Assembly (NCBI GenBank): GCA_003243255.1 | Contig: QFQM01000006.1 | Coordinates: 9,111 to 73,110 of the forward strand | DNA length: 64,000 bases | Direction: 5' to 3' | From: Flavobacterium psychrophilum | GTDB lineage: Bacteria > Bacteroidota > Bacteroidia > Flavobacteriales > Flavobacteriaceae | In this document: one piece after another, positions 8,198 through 16,756 of the stretch | How positions within the stretch are numbered: position 1 is the first letter of the stretch | Layout of the letters: each line of letters opens with the position of its first letter | The notes under the pieces: model-generated | The model's input: only the letters and a program-made list of their open reading frames with translations | Databases searched by the model: none | Told to the model about the DNA's origin: nothing | Made by a program: the position numbers and the translations under genes

Positions 8198-9244
8198 TTA
8201 TAATCCAAGAAATGTAAACGGAGGTGTTTTTACAAAAGACTTTACAGTGTTGCCGGAATAGGTTTCCCCTTTAGAGATGTTAAGCTTCTTTACTTCTCCT
8301 TTCGGTGAGAAATCGATGTCTTTAAAGTTTACCCAAAAGGTGTCGGGTGTAAGTGTCGATTCAAAGTAATATACCAGGTTCTTGTGGTCAGCAACAGTTC
8401 TCCAGCGTGTAGATGAGATATTAGGCTCGTTAGGAGTTGTTATTCCATAAGGTACAGAACAGTTGCGTATCACGCTAAAAGTGCTGGCTACGGCAACACG
8501 CTGATCATCTGTTTTAGGGATAGCGTCAATATAAAAGGAAGCTCTTGCAAACCTGTCGGCAGCACGATTGGTACCCGGCAGCATTACAGTGCCGCCAATA
8601 ACTTTCCAGTATTCGTTAAGTGCGAGTTGCTGGTCGAATAAAGGAGAGTTTGTCATTACATTGTATTTAGGGTCGTGATGAATAACCAGCTTCCCCTTTA
8701 TATATTCAAAAATAGCATTGTCTCCTGTGGCGTCAGATAATGAAAGGTGAAGTGTAGCCAGCCTGTCCATTCCCGGAACCTTATCGGTAATCAATGTGAA
8801 TTTTTCCTGTTTCAGTTCATCAACGGCTTCTTTTACGGTTGCAAAATTATCAAGGGCATACTGGCACCATGCGGCTATCGTTAGCCCCGGTTTTTTTTGA
8901 TCCCAGACAGGATACTCCGATTCTACAAGCCATAACACATTAGCCACAAGGCCTTTTTCGTTCATTCCGTCGGTTGTGGAAATGTCATACCCTGATGCAA
9001 TTACACTTCCGTATTTCGATTTCCATTTTAATGAATTTGGCCCAACTTCTCCATTTCTGTCCATCCCCCTTGGAAAAATCCATAGGTTAGTAAGCAGGTC
9101 TTCCCGCCAGTCCATAGAACGGGCCGTGAGTACAAGGCCATTCAGTCCTTTATATACAACTCTGGTACATGCAAAACTGTTTTGCAATGTTGCAGGGATA
9201 AGTAAAAATAGCAGGAGAAACGTAGGGAAGATAATTTTTTTCAT
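8198..9244 (-). CDS. Linear amide C-N hydrolase, choloylglycine hydrolase / penicillin V acylase family
   Basis: 348 residues, an Ntn-hydrolase. The signal sequence ends ...NSFA and Cys26 follows directly (FA-CTRVVYKG); signal removal would free Cys26 as the N-terminal nucleophile, as in exported penicillin V acylases. Other family residues are visible: Arg42 and Asp45 in TARSMDWRED, Asn in VMTNSPLFDQQ (about 197-199), and an Arg in SSTRWRTVAD. It hydrolyses an amide bond of an acylated small molecule (bile-acid conjugate, penicillin V or N-acyl homoserine lactone are known family substrates); which one applies here cannot be told. Periplasmic by inference. Confidence 0.9.
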   Translation of the reverse strand: MKKIIFPTFLLLFLLIPATLQNSFACTRVVYKGLNGLVLTARSMDWREDLLTNLWIFPRGMDRNGEVGPNSLKWKSKYGSVIASGYDISTTDGMNEKGLVANVLWLVESEYPVWDQKKPGLTIAAWCQYALDNFATVKEAVDELKQEKFTLITDKVPGMDRLATLHLSLSDATGDNAIFEYIKGKLVIHHDPKYNVMTNSPLFDQQLALNEYWKVIGGTVMLPGTNRAADRFARASFYIDAIPKTDDQRVAVASTFSVIRNCSVPYGITTPNEPNISSTRWRTVADHKNLVYYFESTLTPDTFWVNFKDIDFSPKGEVKKLNISKGETYSGNTVKSFVKTPPFTFLGL

Positions 9245-9348
9245 AATTGGTTAATTATCATGGTTGTATGACTAATTTAAGCAATTATGAAACTAACTAA
9301 TGTAGGAAAATAGCTTGTTAAGATTTATTTAACAATATGAGGTATAAA

Positions 9349-9371
9349 AAAGCGGGATACTTCCCGCTTTA
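9349..9371 (-). terminator. Rho-independent terminator
   Basis: AAGCGGGA and TTCCCGCTT pair around TAC, with the T-run on the minus strand (9345-9351). It ends the lipoprotein gene 9376-9789. Confidence 0.8.
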
Positions 9372-9375
9372 CATT

Positions 9376-9789
9376 TTAAGGTACGCTTGTAAAAACAAAA
9401 GTGACCTTGGCATTTGCTATAGATGTTTCGGCTTCAAACTCTTTAGAGTTTAGCTTTTTTATGGTGTAGGTTATTGTTTCGTTGTCAATAACTGTGGTAA
9501 TCTCATTGTCGTCGGCATCTACAGTATAAGTTCCGGTGCTAATTTCAGGATCCTGCTGGCAGTCTGTCCAGTGTAGCTCTTTAGTGATGTTAGGCAGTGT
9601 AAATTCGAGATAATCTTTACCGCAAGGCTTATGCTGGTATGTTTCGGAAGAATTGCCAATTTTGGTAGCTTTATAATACCATCTTTTTGCCAGTTGGTCA
9701 AGGCTAACAGTATCTTTTTTTGGTCCGTCGTCGCCGGAACAGGCTGTAAGACAAAACAGCGCTATTGCTAATCCCAGTATTTTTTTCAT
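9376..9789 (-). CDS. Lipocalin-like lipoprotein
   Basis: 137 residues. Lipobox LTAC (Cys17) is followed by SGDD, the surface-export type acidic pattern. The mature chain starts with VSLDQLAKRWYYKATKI, which resembles the L..G.W start of bacterial lipocalin-like domains, followed by a short beta-barrel-like sequence with two cysteines (about 57 and 77) that could form a disulphide. It stands alone with its own terminator. Function unknown; family assignment is moderate. Confidence 0.7.
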   Translation of the reverse strand: MKKILGLAIALFCLTACSGDDGPKKDTVSLDQLAKRWYYKATKIGNSSETYQHKPCGKDYLEFTLPNITKELHWTDCQQDPEISTGTYTVDADDNEITTVIDNETITYTIKKLNSKEFEAETSIANAKVTFVFTSVP

Positions 9790-9837
9790 GTTGATATTAT
9801 TTGTGTTTTTGGTTGTATATCTATTTAGTGTTAAATA

Positions 9838-9863
9838 AATAAACCACGCCTGGCGTGGTTTAT
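9838..9863 (-). terminator. Rho-independent terminator of greA-HIT
   Basis: AATAAACCACGCC pairs with GGCGTGGTTTATT; the minus-strand side continues into an A/T-rich tail. It follows the HIT stop by about 25 bases. Confidence 0.75.
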
Positions 9864-9886
9864 TGTGTTTTATGAAATAATTATCA

Positions 9887-10276
9887 TTACAGGTTTGAAG
9901 CTATCGCTTTCGCAAGTGCCTCAAACTCTTCTTTTTCAAGTTTTACTTTATTCACAAATCGCATCTCATCCATTTCGTTAAGTGGTATAAGGTGCACATG
10001 TGTATGCGGAACCTCAAGGCCTATAACTGCTACTCCTACACGTTTGCACGGAACTGTTTTCTCAAGAGCTTTCGCTACTTTTCTTGAGAACTTCATAAGG
10101 CCAAGATAATGCTCTTCTTCCATGTCGAAGATCTTGTCGATCTCCTGTTTAGGAATACACAACGTATGCCCTTTAGCGTTAGGATTAACATCCAGAAACG
10201 CCAGGTAGTTATCATCTTCAGTTATTTTGTAAGCCGGGATTTCTCCGTTAACTATTTTGGTGAATATAGAGCTCAT
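9887..10276 (-). CDS. HIT family nucleotide hydrolase/transferase
   Basis: 129 residues with the histidine triad H91-T-H-V-H95-L-I-P (HxHxHxx); His93 is the likely nucleophile. The N-terminal CFIC-type region appears as SSIFTKIVNGEIPAYKI, and DVNPNAKGHTLCIPK forms the nucleotide pocket. HINT-type proteins hydrolyse AMP-linked phosphoramidates such as aminoacyl-AMP. It starts four bases after the greA stop, so the two form an operon read leftward. Confidence 0.92.
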   Translation of the reverse strand: MSSIFTKIVNGEIPAYKITEDDNYLAFLDVNPNAKGHTLCIPKQEIDKIFDMEEEHYLGLMKFSRKVAKALEKTVPCKRVGVAVIGLEVPHTHVHLIPLNEMDEMRFVNKVKLEKEEFEALAKAIASNL

Positions 10277-10280
10277 GGTG

Positions 10281-10757
10281 TTATTCTCTTGTTATTTCAA
10301 GAACATCAAACTTAAGTGTTCCGTTAGGTACATTTATTTCAGCAGTTTCGCCTACAGATTTTCCAAGAAGGCCTTTTCCGATAGGAGATGTTACCGAAAT
10401 TTTTCCTGTTTTAAGGTCAGCTTCGCTTTCAGCAACAAGAGTATATTTCAACTCCATGCCGTTGGCCTGGTTTTTTATTCTAACCGTGCTAAGTACAAGT
10501 GCTTTCGATACGTCAAGCTGCGATTCGTCAATAAGGCGCGCATTGGCTACAAGCTCTTCCATTTTGGATATCTTTAGCTCAAGTAGTCCCTGTGCTTCTT
10601 TTGCGGCATCATATTCTGCGTTTTCCGAAAGGTCACCTTTGTCCCTTGCTTCAGCAATAGCGGCAGAAGCTTTAGGCCTTTCAATGCTTTTCAGCTGATC
10701 AAGCTCATCTCTCAGTTTTTTTAGTCCTTCAGCTGTATAATAAGATACTGTACTCAT
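10281..10757 (-). CDS. greA: Transcription elongation factor GreA
   Basis: 158 residues, the normal GreA length. The N-terminal coiled coil (about 1-75) carries the tip ARDKGDLSENAEYDAAKE, whose acidic residues stimulate transcript cleavage in the RNA polymerase secondary channel. The C-terminal FKBP-like domain has TSPIGKGLLGKSVGE. It rescues backtracked polymerase. It is first in an operon with the HIT gene and is preceded by a promoter-proximal hairpin leader. Confidence 0.97.
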   Translation of the reverse strand: MSTVSYYTAEGLKKLRDELDQLKSIERPKASAAIAEARDKGDLSENAEYDAAKEAQGLLELKISKMEELVANARLIDESQLDVSKALVLSTVRIKNQANGMELKYTLVAESEADLKTGKISVTSPIGKGLLGKSVGETAEINVPNGTLKFDVLEITRE

Positions 10758-10783
10758 AATTACGTCGTTTATATAAATAGAAA

Positions 10784-10820
10784 AAATCCCATCGGGACGG
10801 GATTTCTTTCTGCAAAGATA
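10784..10820 (-). promoter_or_regulatory. greA promoter box and 5'-terminal leader hairpin
   Basis: On the minus strand a perfect -7 box TATCTTTG occupies 10813-10820, placing the transcript start near 10806-10808. The RNA would begin directly with a hairpin, AAATCCC (10799-10805 on this strand) pairing with GGGATTT (10784-10790), followed by a U-run, 27 bases before the greA ATG. It looks like a terminator or attenuator in the leader; it could also be a leftover terminator or a 5' stabiliser. Confidence 0.5.
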
Positions 10821-10921
10821 ATATTTTTTTAGTATTTCAGTTTTTAATCACGCAATAGCATGATGTCAAAGTTAATTAAATTAAATTTGTTTCATAATTA
10901 TAAAGCTTAAAATTTCATTTA

Positions 10922-11356
10922 ATGAAAAAATATATTTTACTGTTTGGATTACTGATGGTTGCCATCCTGGCAAGCTGCGATGATGATAATTTTAACAACA
11001 ATAACAGATACCTGCCTAATTATAATTTCCAGGTTACAGTTGATATTAGTTCGGCAATGTACAGCCAGCTTAAATTTAGCGGGAATGCGGTGTATGTTTC
11101 TGCTGTAAATGCGGGGATCAACGGAATTTTCGTTACTAATACCGGTACGGGTTTTACAGCCTATGAGGCGAGTTGTCCCAACCAGGCTTTAACTAGCTGC
11201 TCAAGGCTTACGCTTAATGGTATTAATGCAACCTGCCCATGTGATGGTGTAGAGTATTTTTTATTCACGGGACAGCCTAATACAAAAATGGAGTATGGTT
11301 TAAAGCCATACAGAGTTCAGCAGGTGTCTGAAAACGAACTGCTGATATCCAATTAA
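10922..11356 (+). CDS. Rieske-fold lipoprotein lacking the cluster histidines
   Basis: 144 residues. Lipobox ILASC (Cys19) followed by DDD. The second half follows the Rieske [2Fe-2S] pattern: a normal protein has CxH ... CPxHG..F...G.P. Here the first motif is C85-P-N87 and the second is C105-P-C-D108-G-VEYFLFTGQP, followed by GLKPYRVQ. Both histidine ligands are replaced (Asn87, Asp108), so a normal Rieske cluster is unlikely; the extra cysteines 93 and 107 might form disulphides or bind another metal. It overlaps the next gene by one base (TAATG). Role unknown. Confidence 0.8.
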   Translation: MKKYILLFGLLMVAILASCDDDNFNNNNRYLPNYNFQVTVDISSAMYSQLKFSGNAVYVSAVNAGINGIFVTNTGTGFTAYEASCPNQALTSCSRLTLNGINATCPCDGVEYFLFTGQPNTKMEYGLKPYRVQQVSENELLISN

Positions 11357-11856
11357 TGCCTGTCATAAGGCTGCAAACACTTATTAATGCACCTGTTCCG
11401 GTCGTTTTTGACTTGTCCAGGAGTATCGATCTGCATAAAATATCTACTGCCCAAACTAATGAGGAAGCTATAGCCGGTACAACTTCCGGATTGATAGCTT
11501 TGGGTGAAAGTGTTACCTGGAAGGCCAGGCATTTCGGAATTGTGCAAACCCTAACCTCAAAAATTACGGAGTTCGAAAAGCCACATCATTTTACAGATGA
11601 AATGGTATCAGGTGCTTTTGACCGTTTTAAGCACAAACATATTTTTAAAGAAGATAATGGTGCAACATTGATGACCGATATATTTGATTATACCGGTCCT
11701 TATGGGGTGTTTGGACGAATTGCGGATGTCTTTTTCCTGAAGCGCTACATGACAAATCTGCTTGCTGAACGAAACAGGATTGTAAAGGAATATGCTGAGG
11801 ATAAAAACAAGTATCTTCAGCTGATAGGCGAAATATCCAATAGTCCAAAAATATAA
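11356..11856 (+). CDS. SRPBCC (START/Bet v 1-like) family protein
   Basis: 166 residues with the helix-grip fold start INAPVPVVFDLSRSIDLHKIS and a beta-rich middle (VTWKARHFGIVQTLTSKITEFEKPHHFTDEMVSG), then the C-terminal helix after YTGPYGVFGRIADVFFLKRYM. These proteins bind hydrophobic ligands in a cavity; the ligand is unknown. No signal peptide, so cytosolic. Its ATG shares one base with the stop of the Rieske-like lipoprotein, so they are cotranscribed. Confidence 0.85.
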   Translation: MPVIRLQTLINAPVPVVFDLSRSIDLHKISTAQTNEEAIAGTTSGLIALGESVTWKARHFGIVQTLTSKITEFEKPHHFTDEMVSGAFDRFKHKHIFKEDNGATLMTDIFDYTGPYGVFGRIADVFFLKRYMTNLLAERNRIVKEYAEDKNKYLQLIGEISNSPKI

Positions 11857-11860
11857 AGCT

Positions 11861-14155
11861 CTATTTCTTAGGTTTTTTGCTCATGTAAAACACCATCTGT
11901 CCACCGTCTGTAATCTCTTTATGGGTAAGGTAAGTTCTGTCTAATACCTTTCCGTTCAGTTCAATTTTGCTGACATACACATTGGTTGCTGACTGATTTT
12001 TTGCGGTTATGGTAAAGGTTTTGCCGTTTTCAAGATTAAGTACTGCCTCTTTTACTTTAGGGGAACCTATCGCATATTGGTCACTACCCGGAGCTACAGG
12101 ATAAAAACCAAGTGAAGAGAAAATATACCAGGCACTCATCTGTCCGCAATCATCATTGCCGCCTAAACCGTCCGGTTTGGGTTTATACATTGCATCCAGA
12201 ATCATTCGTATTCTTTGCTGCGTCTTTTCAGGATGCCCTGTCCGGTTATAAAGATAGGCTACATGATGTGACGGTTCATTACCATGCACATAATTACCAA
12301 TGATACCGTCGCGGGTAATGTCTTCGGTGTTGGCAAAATATTTATCGGGCAGCGTCATGGTAAACAATGAGTCAAGGTGCTGCGTGAATTTCTCTTTACC
12401 ACCATTAAGTTTTACAAGTTCATCAGGATACTGCGGAACATACAGGCTATAGTTCCAGGCATTACCTTCTATAAAGCCCTGTCCGTGTGTGTCAAGAGGA
12501 TCGAATTCCTTTTTAAAACTACCATCGTTCAGTTTAGGACGCATAAAGCCCGTAGCCGGGTCAAATACATTCTTGTAATTATTCGAGCGTTTGGTATATT
12601 CATCTGCTACAGCCTTGTTACCAAGCTTAGTTGCTATCTGTGCAATACACCAGTCATCATAAGCATATTCAAGCGTTTTTGAGACAGAGGAACCGTTTTT
12701 ATCTTCAGGGACATAACCCTTAGCGGTATAATATTCCAGCCCGTCAAAATACTTCAGGTTCGATGCGCTGATACAGGCTTTTAATGCTTTTTCTTTATCG
12801 AAATTATCATTGCCCTTGGCAATGGCATCGGCAATTACCGAAACAGAATGATAACCAATCATACACCAGTTCTCATTAGCATAATGCGACCATACAGGCA
12901 GCGCATGGTGTGCGCTTTGGTCGTAATGGGCTAACATGCTTTTAATCATATCGGCATTGCGTTTTGGCTGTACCACATTAAACAAAGGATGTAATGCCCT
13001 ATAGGTGTCCCATAGCGAGAAGGTAGTGTAGTTTGTAAAACCATCAGCTTTATGAGTGTTCTGGTCCAGGCCTTTGTAATTGCCGTCAGTATCCATATAA
13101 ACGGTTGGGTTTATAAAAGCATGGTACATGGCGGTGTAAAAATTGGTCTTGTCGTCTTCGGTAAGGGTTTCAACTTTTATTTTGTTGAGTTCTTTTTCCC
13201 AAAGCAGTTCGCCATCATGACGTGTCTTGTCAAAATCCCAATGCGGAATCTCTGCTTTCATATTAGCCAGGGCACCTGCTGTGCTTACCGGCGATAAAGC
13301 CATTTTCACCAAAACCTGTTCACCGGCTCTTACATCAAAATCAAAATACATTCTCAGGTTTCTGCCGGCCTGTTCAGGAAAGTTTTTCGATTCGTCAAAC
13401 TTTCGCCAAAAGCCTTTGTAAATGTTGTTCTCATCATATTTTCTAGCTCCATATTGTTTGATGGGTTTAGAGAACGACAAGGCAAAATAAACGGTGCGTG
13501 TCCTTGCCCAGCCGTTAGTCTGTCGGTAACCGGTAATCAGGGTGTCATTTTCAACGCGTACAAAAGTCCATACGTTCTTTTCGTTATGGTTGTAAATGCC
13601 GTGCATCAAATCTAATATTATATGCGCTTCTTCAGCTTTAGGGAATGTATAACGGTGAAATCCTGTGCGCTGGCTTGTAGTAAGTTCGGCTGTGATATTA
13701 TTGTCATCCAGTTTTACCTTGTAATAATTGGCAGATGCTGCTTCATTAGCATGCGAATAGGCAGAACGATAGCCCGAAAGTGGTTTGTCTGCTGTTCCGG
13801 GATTAAGTTGCAGTGCACCGGTTGTTGACATAATTAAAAAATCCCCAAGGTCGCTATGGCCTGTCCCGCTAAAATGGGTATGGCTAAAACCTACAATGGT
13901 CTTGTCTTCATATTGGTATCCTGCGCAGTATTCGTATACTTTGCCGTTGTATTTTTTGTTGAGCTCATAAGCAATAGTATCAGTGTCGGGACTTAGCTGT
14001 ACCGACCCAAAGGGCACTGTGGCACCGGGATAGGTATGGCCCATTCGCTGCGTTCCGATAAATGGATTGATGTACTGGTAGTTTTTCTTTTCTGTTTTTT
14101 GGGCGAAAGCCAATGAAGAAAAGAATAATGCTGCAAAAAGGGTTTTTAATTTCAT
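11861..14155 (-). CDS. GH92 family alpha-mannosidase, exported
   Basis: About 764 residues from the chosen start MKLKTLFAALFFSSLAFAQ, which gives a clean signal peptide; the longer ORF start at 14203 adds 16 residues in front of it and is less likely. GH92 features: INPFIGTQRMGHTYPGATVPFG at the N-terminus, GFSHTHFSGTGHSDLGD, TNYTTFSLWDTYRALHPLF, then GNEPSHHVAYLYNRTGHPEKTQ and CGQMSAWYIFSSLGFYPVAPGS, the Ca-dependent catalytic region. GH92 enzymes are exo-acting alpha-mannosidases (often alpha-1,2) that trim N-glycans or mannans. It stands alone without a SusCD pair. Periplasmic or surface location is inferred. Confidence 0.94.
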   Translation of the reverse strand: MKLKTLFAALFFSSLAFAQKTEKKNYQYINPFIGTQRMGHTYPGATVPFGSVQLSPDTDTIAYELNKKYNGKVYEYCAGYQYEDKTIVGFSHTHFSGTGHSDLGDFLIMSTTGALQLNPGTADKPLSGYRSAYSHANEAASANYYKVKLDDNNITAELTTSQRTGFHRYTFPKAEEAHIILDLMHGIYNHNEKNVWTFVRVENDTLITGYRQTNGWARTRTVYFALSFSKPIKQYGARKYDENNIYKGFWRKFDESKNFPEQAGRNLRMYFDFDVRAGEQVLVKMALSPVSTAGALANMKAEIPHWDFDKTRHDGELLWEKELNKIKVETLTEDDKTNFYTAMYHAFINPTVYMDTDGNYKGLDQNTHKADGFTNYTTFSLWDTYRALHPLFNVVQPKRNADMIKSMLAHYDQSAHHALPVWSHYANENWCMIGYHSVSVIADAIAKGNDNFDKEKALKACISASNLKYFDGLEYYTAKGYVPEDKNGSSVSKTLEYAYDDWCIAQIATKLGNKAVADEYTKRSNNYKNVFDPATGFMRPKLNDGSFKKEFDPLDTHGQGFIEGNAWNYSLYVPQYPDELVKLNGGKEKFTQHLDSLFTMTLPDKYFANTEDITRDGIIGNYVHGNEPSHHVAYLYNRTGHPEKTQQRIRMILDAMYKPKPDGLGGNDDCGQMSAWYIFSSLGFYPVAPGSDQYAIGSPKVKEAVLNLENGKTFTITAKNQSATNVYVSKIELNGKVLDRTYLTHKEITDGGQMVFYMSKKPKK

Positions 14156-14203
14156 TTCTAAAACGTTGTAAGGTAAAAGTAAAAGTTTTAGCTGATAAAA
14201 CAA

Positions 14204-14231
14204 AAGCGGGAAACCAATTGGTTTCCCGCTT
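14204..14231 (-). terminator. Rho-independent terminator of the TonB receptor gene
   Basis: AAGCGGGAAACC and GGTTTCCCGCTT pair around AATT; the minus-strand T-run is short. It lies 34 bases after the receptor stop. Confidence 0.8.
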
Positions 14232-14264
14232 CTATTGTATAAGGCAATCTTTTTAATTAAGTTC

Positions 14265-16448
14265 TTAGAATTTCAATGTAGCACCCACTAGGAAGTTTGT
14301 GCCTGCCTGAGGGTAATAGTATGGGTCGCCATACATAGCCCCGTTTGAAACATATTCTTTGTCAAAAATGTTGTTTACCAGTCCGTTAAACACAATCGAT
14401 TTGAATACTTTATTAATATTCCATTCGTAACTGATGTTCAGGTCGCTGGTAAAATAGCTTTTCAGTTTGGCAGTTGGCGTTTCATAATTGTCCATAAACT
14501 GTTCGCCTACATATTTAGAAAGTAAGGCAACCTGGAAATTTTTTACAGGAAGAAAAATCAATTGGTTTCCTGCTATTACGCTTGGCGAAAAAGCAATTTC
14601 TGTATTGCCAAGGTTTTGTGTTCCGGTTTCTGTTTCGATGTTAAAATCAACATTTTTGTTATCGCTTACCGCAATGTTAGGCCTAAGTATCCACTTGTCT
14701 GTAAGTACAAGAGTAGCATCGGCCTCTATACCCATACGGTAACTGTCACCACTGTTAGTGTATATGTGACCGCCGACATCATTAAGCTCACCGGTAAGTA
14801 CCAGCTGATCTTTATATCTCATATAGTAACCGTTAATGTTTACTGTGCTTTGCCCCGATTTAAACCTCCATCCCAATTCAAAATCATTCAAGCTTTCCGA
14901 CTTGTTGCTTCCATATTCGTAATCGCTTCGGCGAGGCTCTTTGTTAGCTCGGGCGTAAGAGAAGTAAATATTGTTTTTATCGTTTACTGTATAGGTAAGT
15001 CCTGCCTTAGGGTTAAAAAAGTCGAAAGTATCATTAACCGGTAGCGGGGTGTCGTTGCTTTCAAGAACATTGCTTGCTTCATACTCAACATGGCGAAGCT
15101 GAAGGTCTCCAAAAAGGTTCAGCTTGCTTGTTATCTGGTAGTTTGCTTTAGCATAAATGTTGGCATCCTGCTTGTCGGCATCATTGTCGTAGTATCTGTC
15201 GCCCGGACGTACATTTCCCGAATATTGGGCCCATATCACGTTTCCGTAGTGTGCTCCTTTATATTTGTTCCACGCACCACCCATAACTACGTTAAATTTA
15301 TCGTCTCTGTAATTTGCCGATAGCGTATAGCCGTAAAAGTCGTTATCAAGCCATTTCTGGGTAATAAGGTCAGCAGCGGTAATTTCTGTTCCGCCAATGT
15401 TTACAGGTAATAATCCGTATTTTGGAAAACCGACATCGTCGCGGTAGTTTTCATAATAGCCTTTGCCACGTGTGTAGTGCAATGCTGCATTGGTACTCCA
15501 TCGCTCGTTCCATTTCTCGTTCCAGTGCAACTGATAGTTATCCTGCTGATAGTTATCGGTTTCATTGTCATAATATCTGGTTTTTCCGTTTTCATCAATA
15601 TACATTCCCGAAGGGTTAAAACGTCTGTTGGTACGAAGTGAATCGGCACTGATACCATTCCAGGCCTGGTAAGTTTTTTCTTTTCCGCCAAAAACCAATG
15701 CTTTGATAAGGGTAGTGTTACCTACATAAGTTCCCTGAAGAAAGTATGATTTTAGGTCTGATGATGCCCTGTCGATATAACCGTCTGAGGCAAGAGATGA
15801 TAATCTTCCAGCAATCTCAAACTTATCGTTCATAAGCCCTGTGCTGAATTTTACCGTGTGCTTTCTCGATCCGTAGCTACCAAAAGAGTTAGATATCTCA
15901 CCGCTCGAATCGTGTTTGTAAGTGTCGGTTAACACATTAAGGCTTGCGCCAAAAGCACCCGCACCGTTTGTAGAAGTACCTACACCTCGTTGTAGCTGAA
16001 TACTTTCGGCAGATGAGGCGAAATCAGGCATGTTTACCCAAAAAGATCCGTGTGATTCGGCATCGTTAAAAGGGATGCCGTTCAGGGTTACGTTAACACG
16101 GGTAGCGTCGGCTCCCCTCACACGTATACCTGTATAACCAAAACCATTACCGGCATCGGTAGTCGTTACTACAGACGGCAGGTAGTTAAGCAGTACAGGG
16201 ATGTCCTGACCCAGGTTACGTGGTGCAAGTTCAGCCTTGGTTACATTGGTAAATGTTACCGGGGTGTTGCTGTTAGCGCGAACAGATTGTACCAGTACTT
16301 CATCAAGCTTGTTTACAGAATCCTGTACTACAGGCTGCTGAGCATAGGCTGTAAAGCCTAAAGTTGTAAGGAGAATTGAAGTAACCGTTTTGCAGCTTTG
16401 CAGCTTTGCAATTTTGTTACTTTTAGAAAAAATGAATAAAGTTTTCAT
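14265..16448 (-). CDS. TonB-dependent outer-membrane receptor under TPP riboswitch (probable thiamine receptor)
   Basis: 727 residues. The signal region ends near TAYAQQ; the TonB box area is LDEVLVQSVRAN; the plug spans about residues 55-165 (LLNYLPSVVTTTDAGNGFGYTG, IRVRGADATRVNVTLNGIPFND, VGTSTNGAGAFGASLNV); the rest is a 22-strand barrel ending in the C-terminal aromatic signal ATLKF. There is no CarboxypepD_reg-like N-terminal domain, so it is not a SusC. A TPP riboswitch lies in its leader, which points to thiamine, its phosphates or a precursor as the substrate. The family alone would only say siderophore/vitamin receptor; the substrate comes from the riboswitch. Confidence 0.92.
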   Translation of the reverse strand: MKTLFIFSKSNKIAKLQSCKTVTSILLTTLGFTAYAQQPVVQDSVNKLDEVLVQSVRANSNTPVTFTNVTKAELAPRNLGQDIPVLLNYLPSVVTTTDAGNGFGYTGIRVRGADATRVNVTLNGIPFNDAESHGSFWVNMPDFASSAESIQLQRGVGTSTNGAGAFGASLNVLTDTYKHDSSGEISNSFGSYGSRKHTVKFSTGLMNDKFEIAGRLSSLASDGYIDRASSDLKSYFLQGTYVGNTTLIKALVFGGKEKTYQAWNGISADSLRTNRRFNPSGMYIDENGKTRYYDNETDNYQQDNYQLHWNEKWNERWSTNAALHYTRGKGYYENYRDDVGFPKYGLLPVNIGGTEITAADLITQKWLDNDFYGYTLSANYRDDKFNVVMGGAWNKYKGAHYGNVIWAQYSGNVRPGDRYYDNDADKQDANIYAKANYQITSKLNLFGDLQLRHVEYEASNVLESNDTPLPVNDTFDFFNPKAGLTYTVNDKNNIYFSYARANKEPRRSDYEYGSNKSESLNDFELGWRFKSGQSTVNINGYYMRYKDQLVLTGELNDVGGHIYTNSGDSYRMGIEADATLVLTDKWILRPNIAVSDNKNVDFNIETETGTQNLGNTEIAFSPSVIAGNQLIFLPVKNFQVALLSKYVGEQFMDNYETPTAKLKSYFTSDLNISYEWNINKVFKSIVFNGLVNNIFDKEYVSNGAMYGDPYYYPQAGTNFLVGATLKF

Positions 16449-16523
16449 TCGTAAAAAAGATTACGAATAAAAGGGGTAATTATTCTTTTGTTAGTTAAAA
16501 ATGATTTGTTTTGGCTAATCGCT

Positions 16524-16550
16524 GGTACCTGCCGCCGGCAGGCAGGTTCC
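16524..16550 (-). repeat. GC-rich hairpin downstream of the TPP aptamer
   Basis: GGTACCTGCC (16524-16533) pairs with GGCAGGTTCC (16541-16550) around a 7-base loop, one mismatch. It may be part of the riboswitch expression platform, but no T-run follows. A degenerate copy of the same CCTGCCTG(C/T)CGGCAG core stands at 54264-54285, so it may instead be a dispersed REP-like element. Confidence 0.5.
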
Positions 16551-16562
16551 TTGCTTTTTGCC

Positions 16563-16637
16563 TTTTCCCTTGGCAGCATTACCTGCCCAGGTTCTTTGGG
16601 TATAATCTCAGCTCGTTATTTGGAGCACCCCTTTGAG
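16563..16637 (-). promoter_or_regulatory. TPP (thiamine pyrophosphate) riboswitch
   Basis: Read on the minus strand, the conserved blocks come in order: GGGGTGCTCC, CTGAGA, TACCC, GAACCTG, GGTAATGC and AAGGGA. These are the invariant helices and loops of the THI element, including the CUGAGA pyrimidine-sensing loop and the pyrophosphate-binding GGTAATGC arm. It is in the leader of the TonB receptor, so TPP should repress receptor expression. Of the 308-base gap 16449-16756, the riboswitch, the hairpin at 16524 and a promoter box are the recognisable parts; 16652-16756 is A/T-rich with nothing clear. Confidence 0.9.
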
Positions 16638-16643
16638 ACGGCG

Positions 16644-16651
16644 CAAAAGTA
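16644..16651 (-). promoter_or_regulatory. -7 promoter box for the riboswitch-receptor transcript
   Basis: The minus strand reads TACTTTTG, a match to TAnnTTTG, 7 bases before the riboswitch aptamer begins. No good -33 element. Confidence 0.55.
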
Positions 16652-16756
16652 GTCAATTTTTCAGATTATTCGATTTTTAGATCAATAGATTTTTAGACGC
16701 GGGTCATAATACTAGCTGTCCATCTATCGAATAATCCAATAATTCAACAATCAAAA

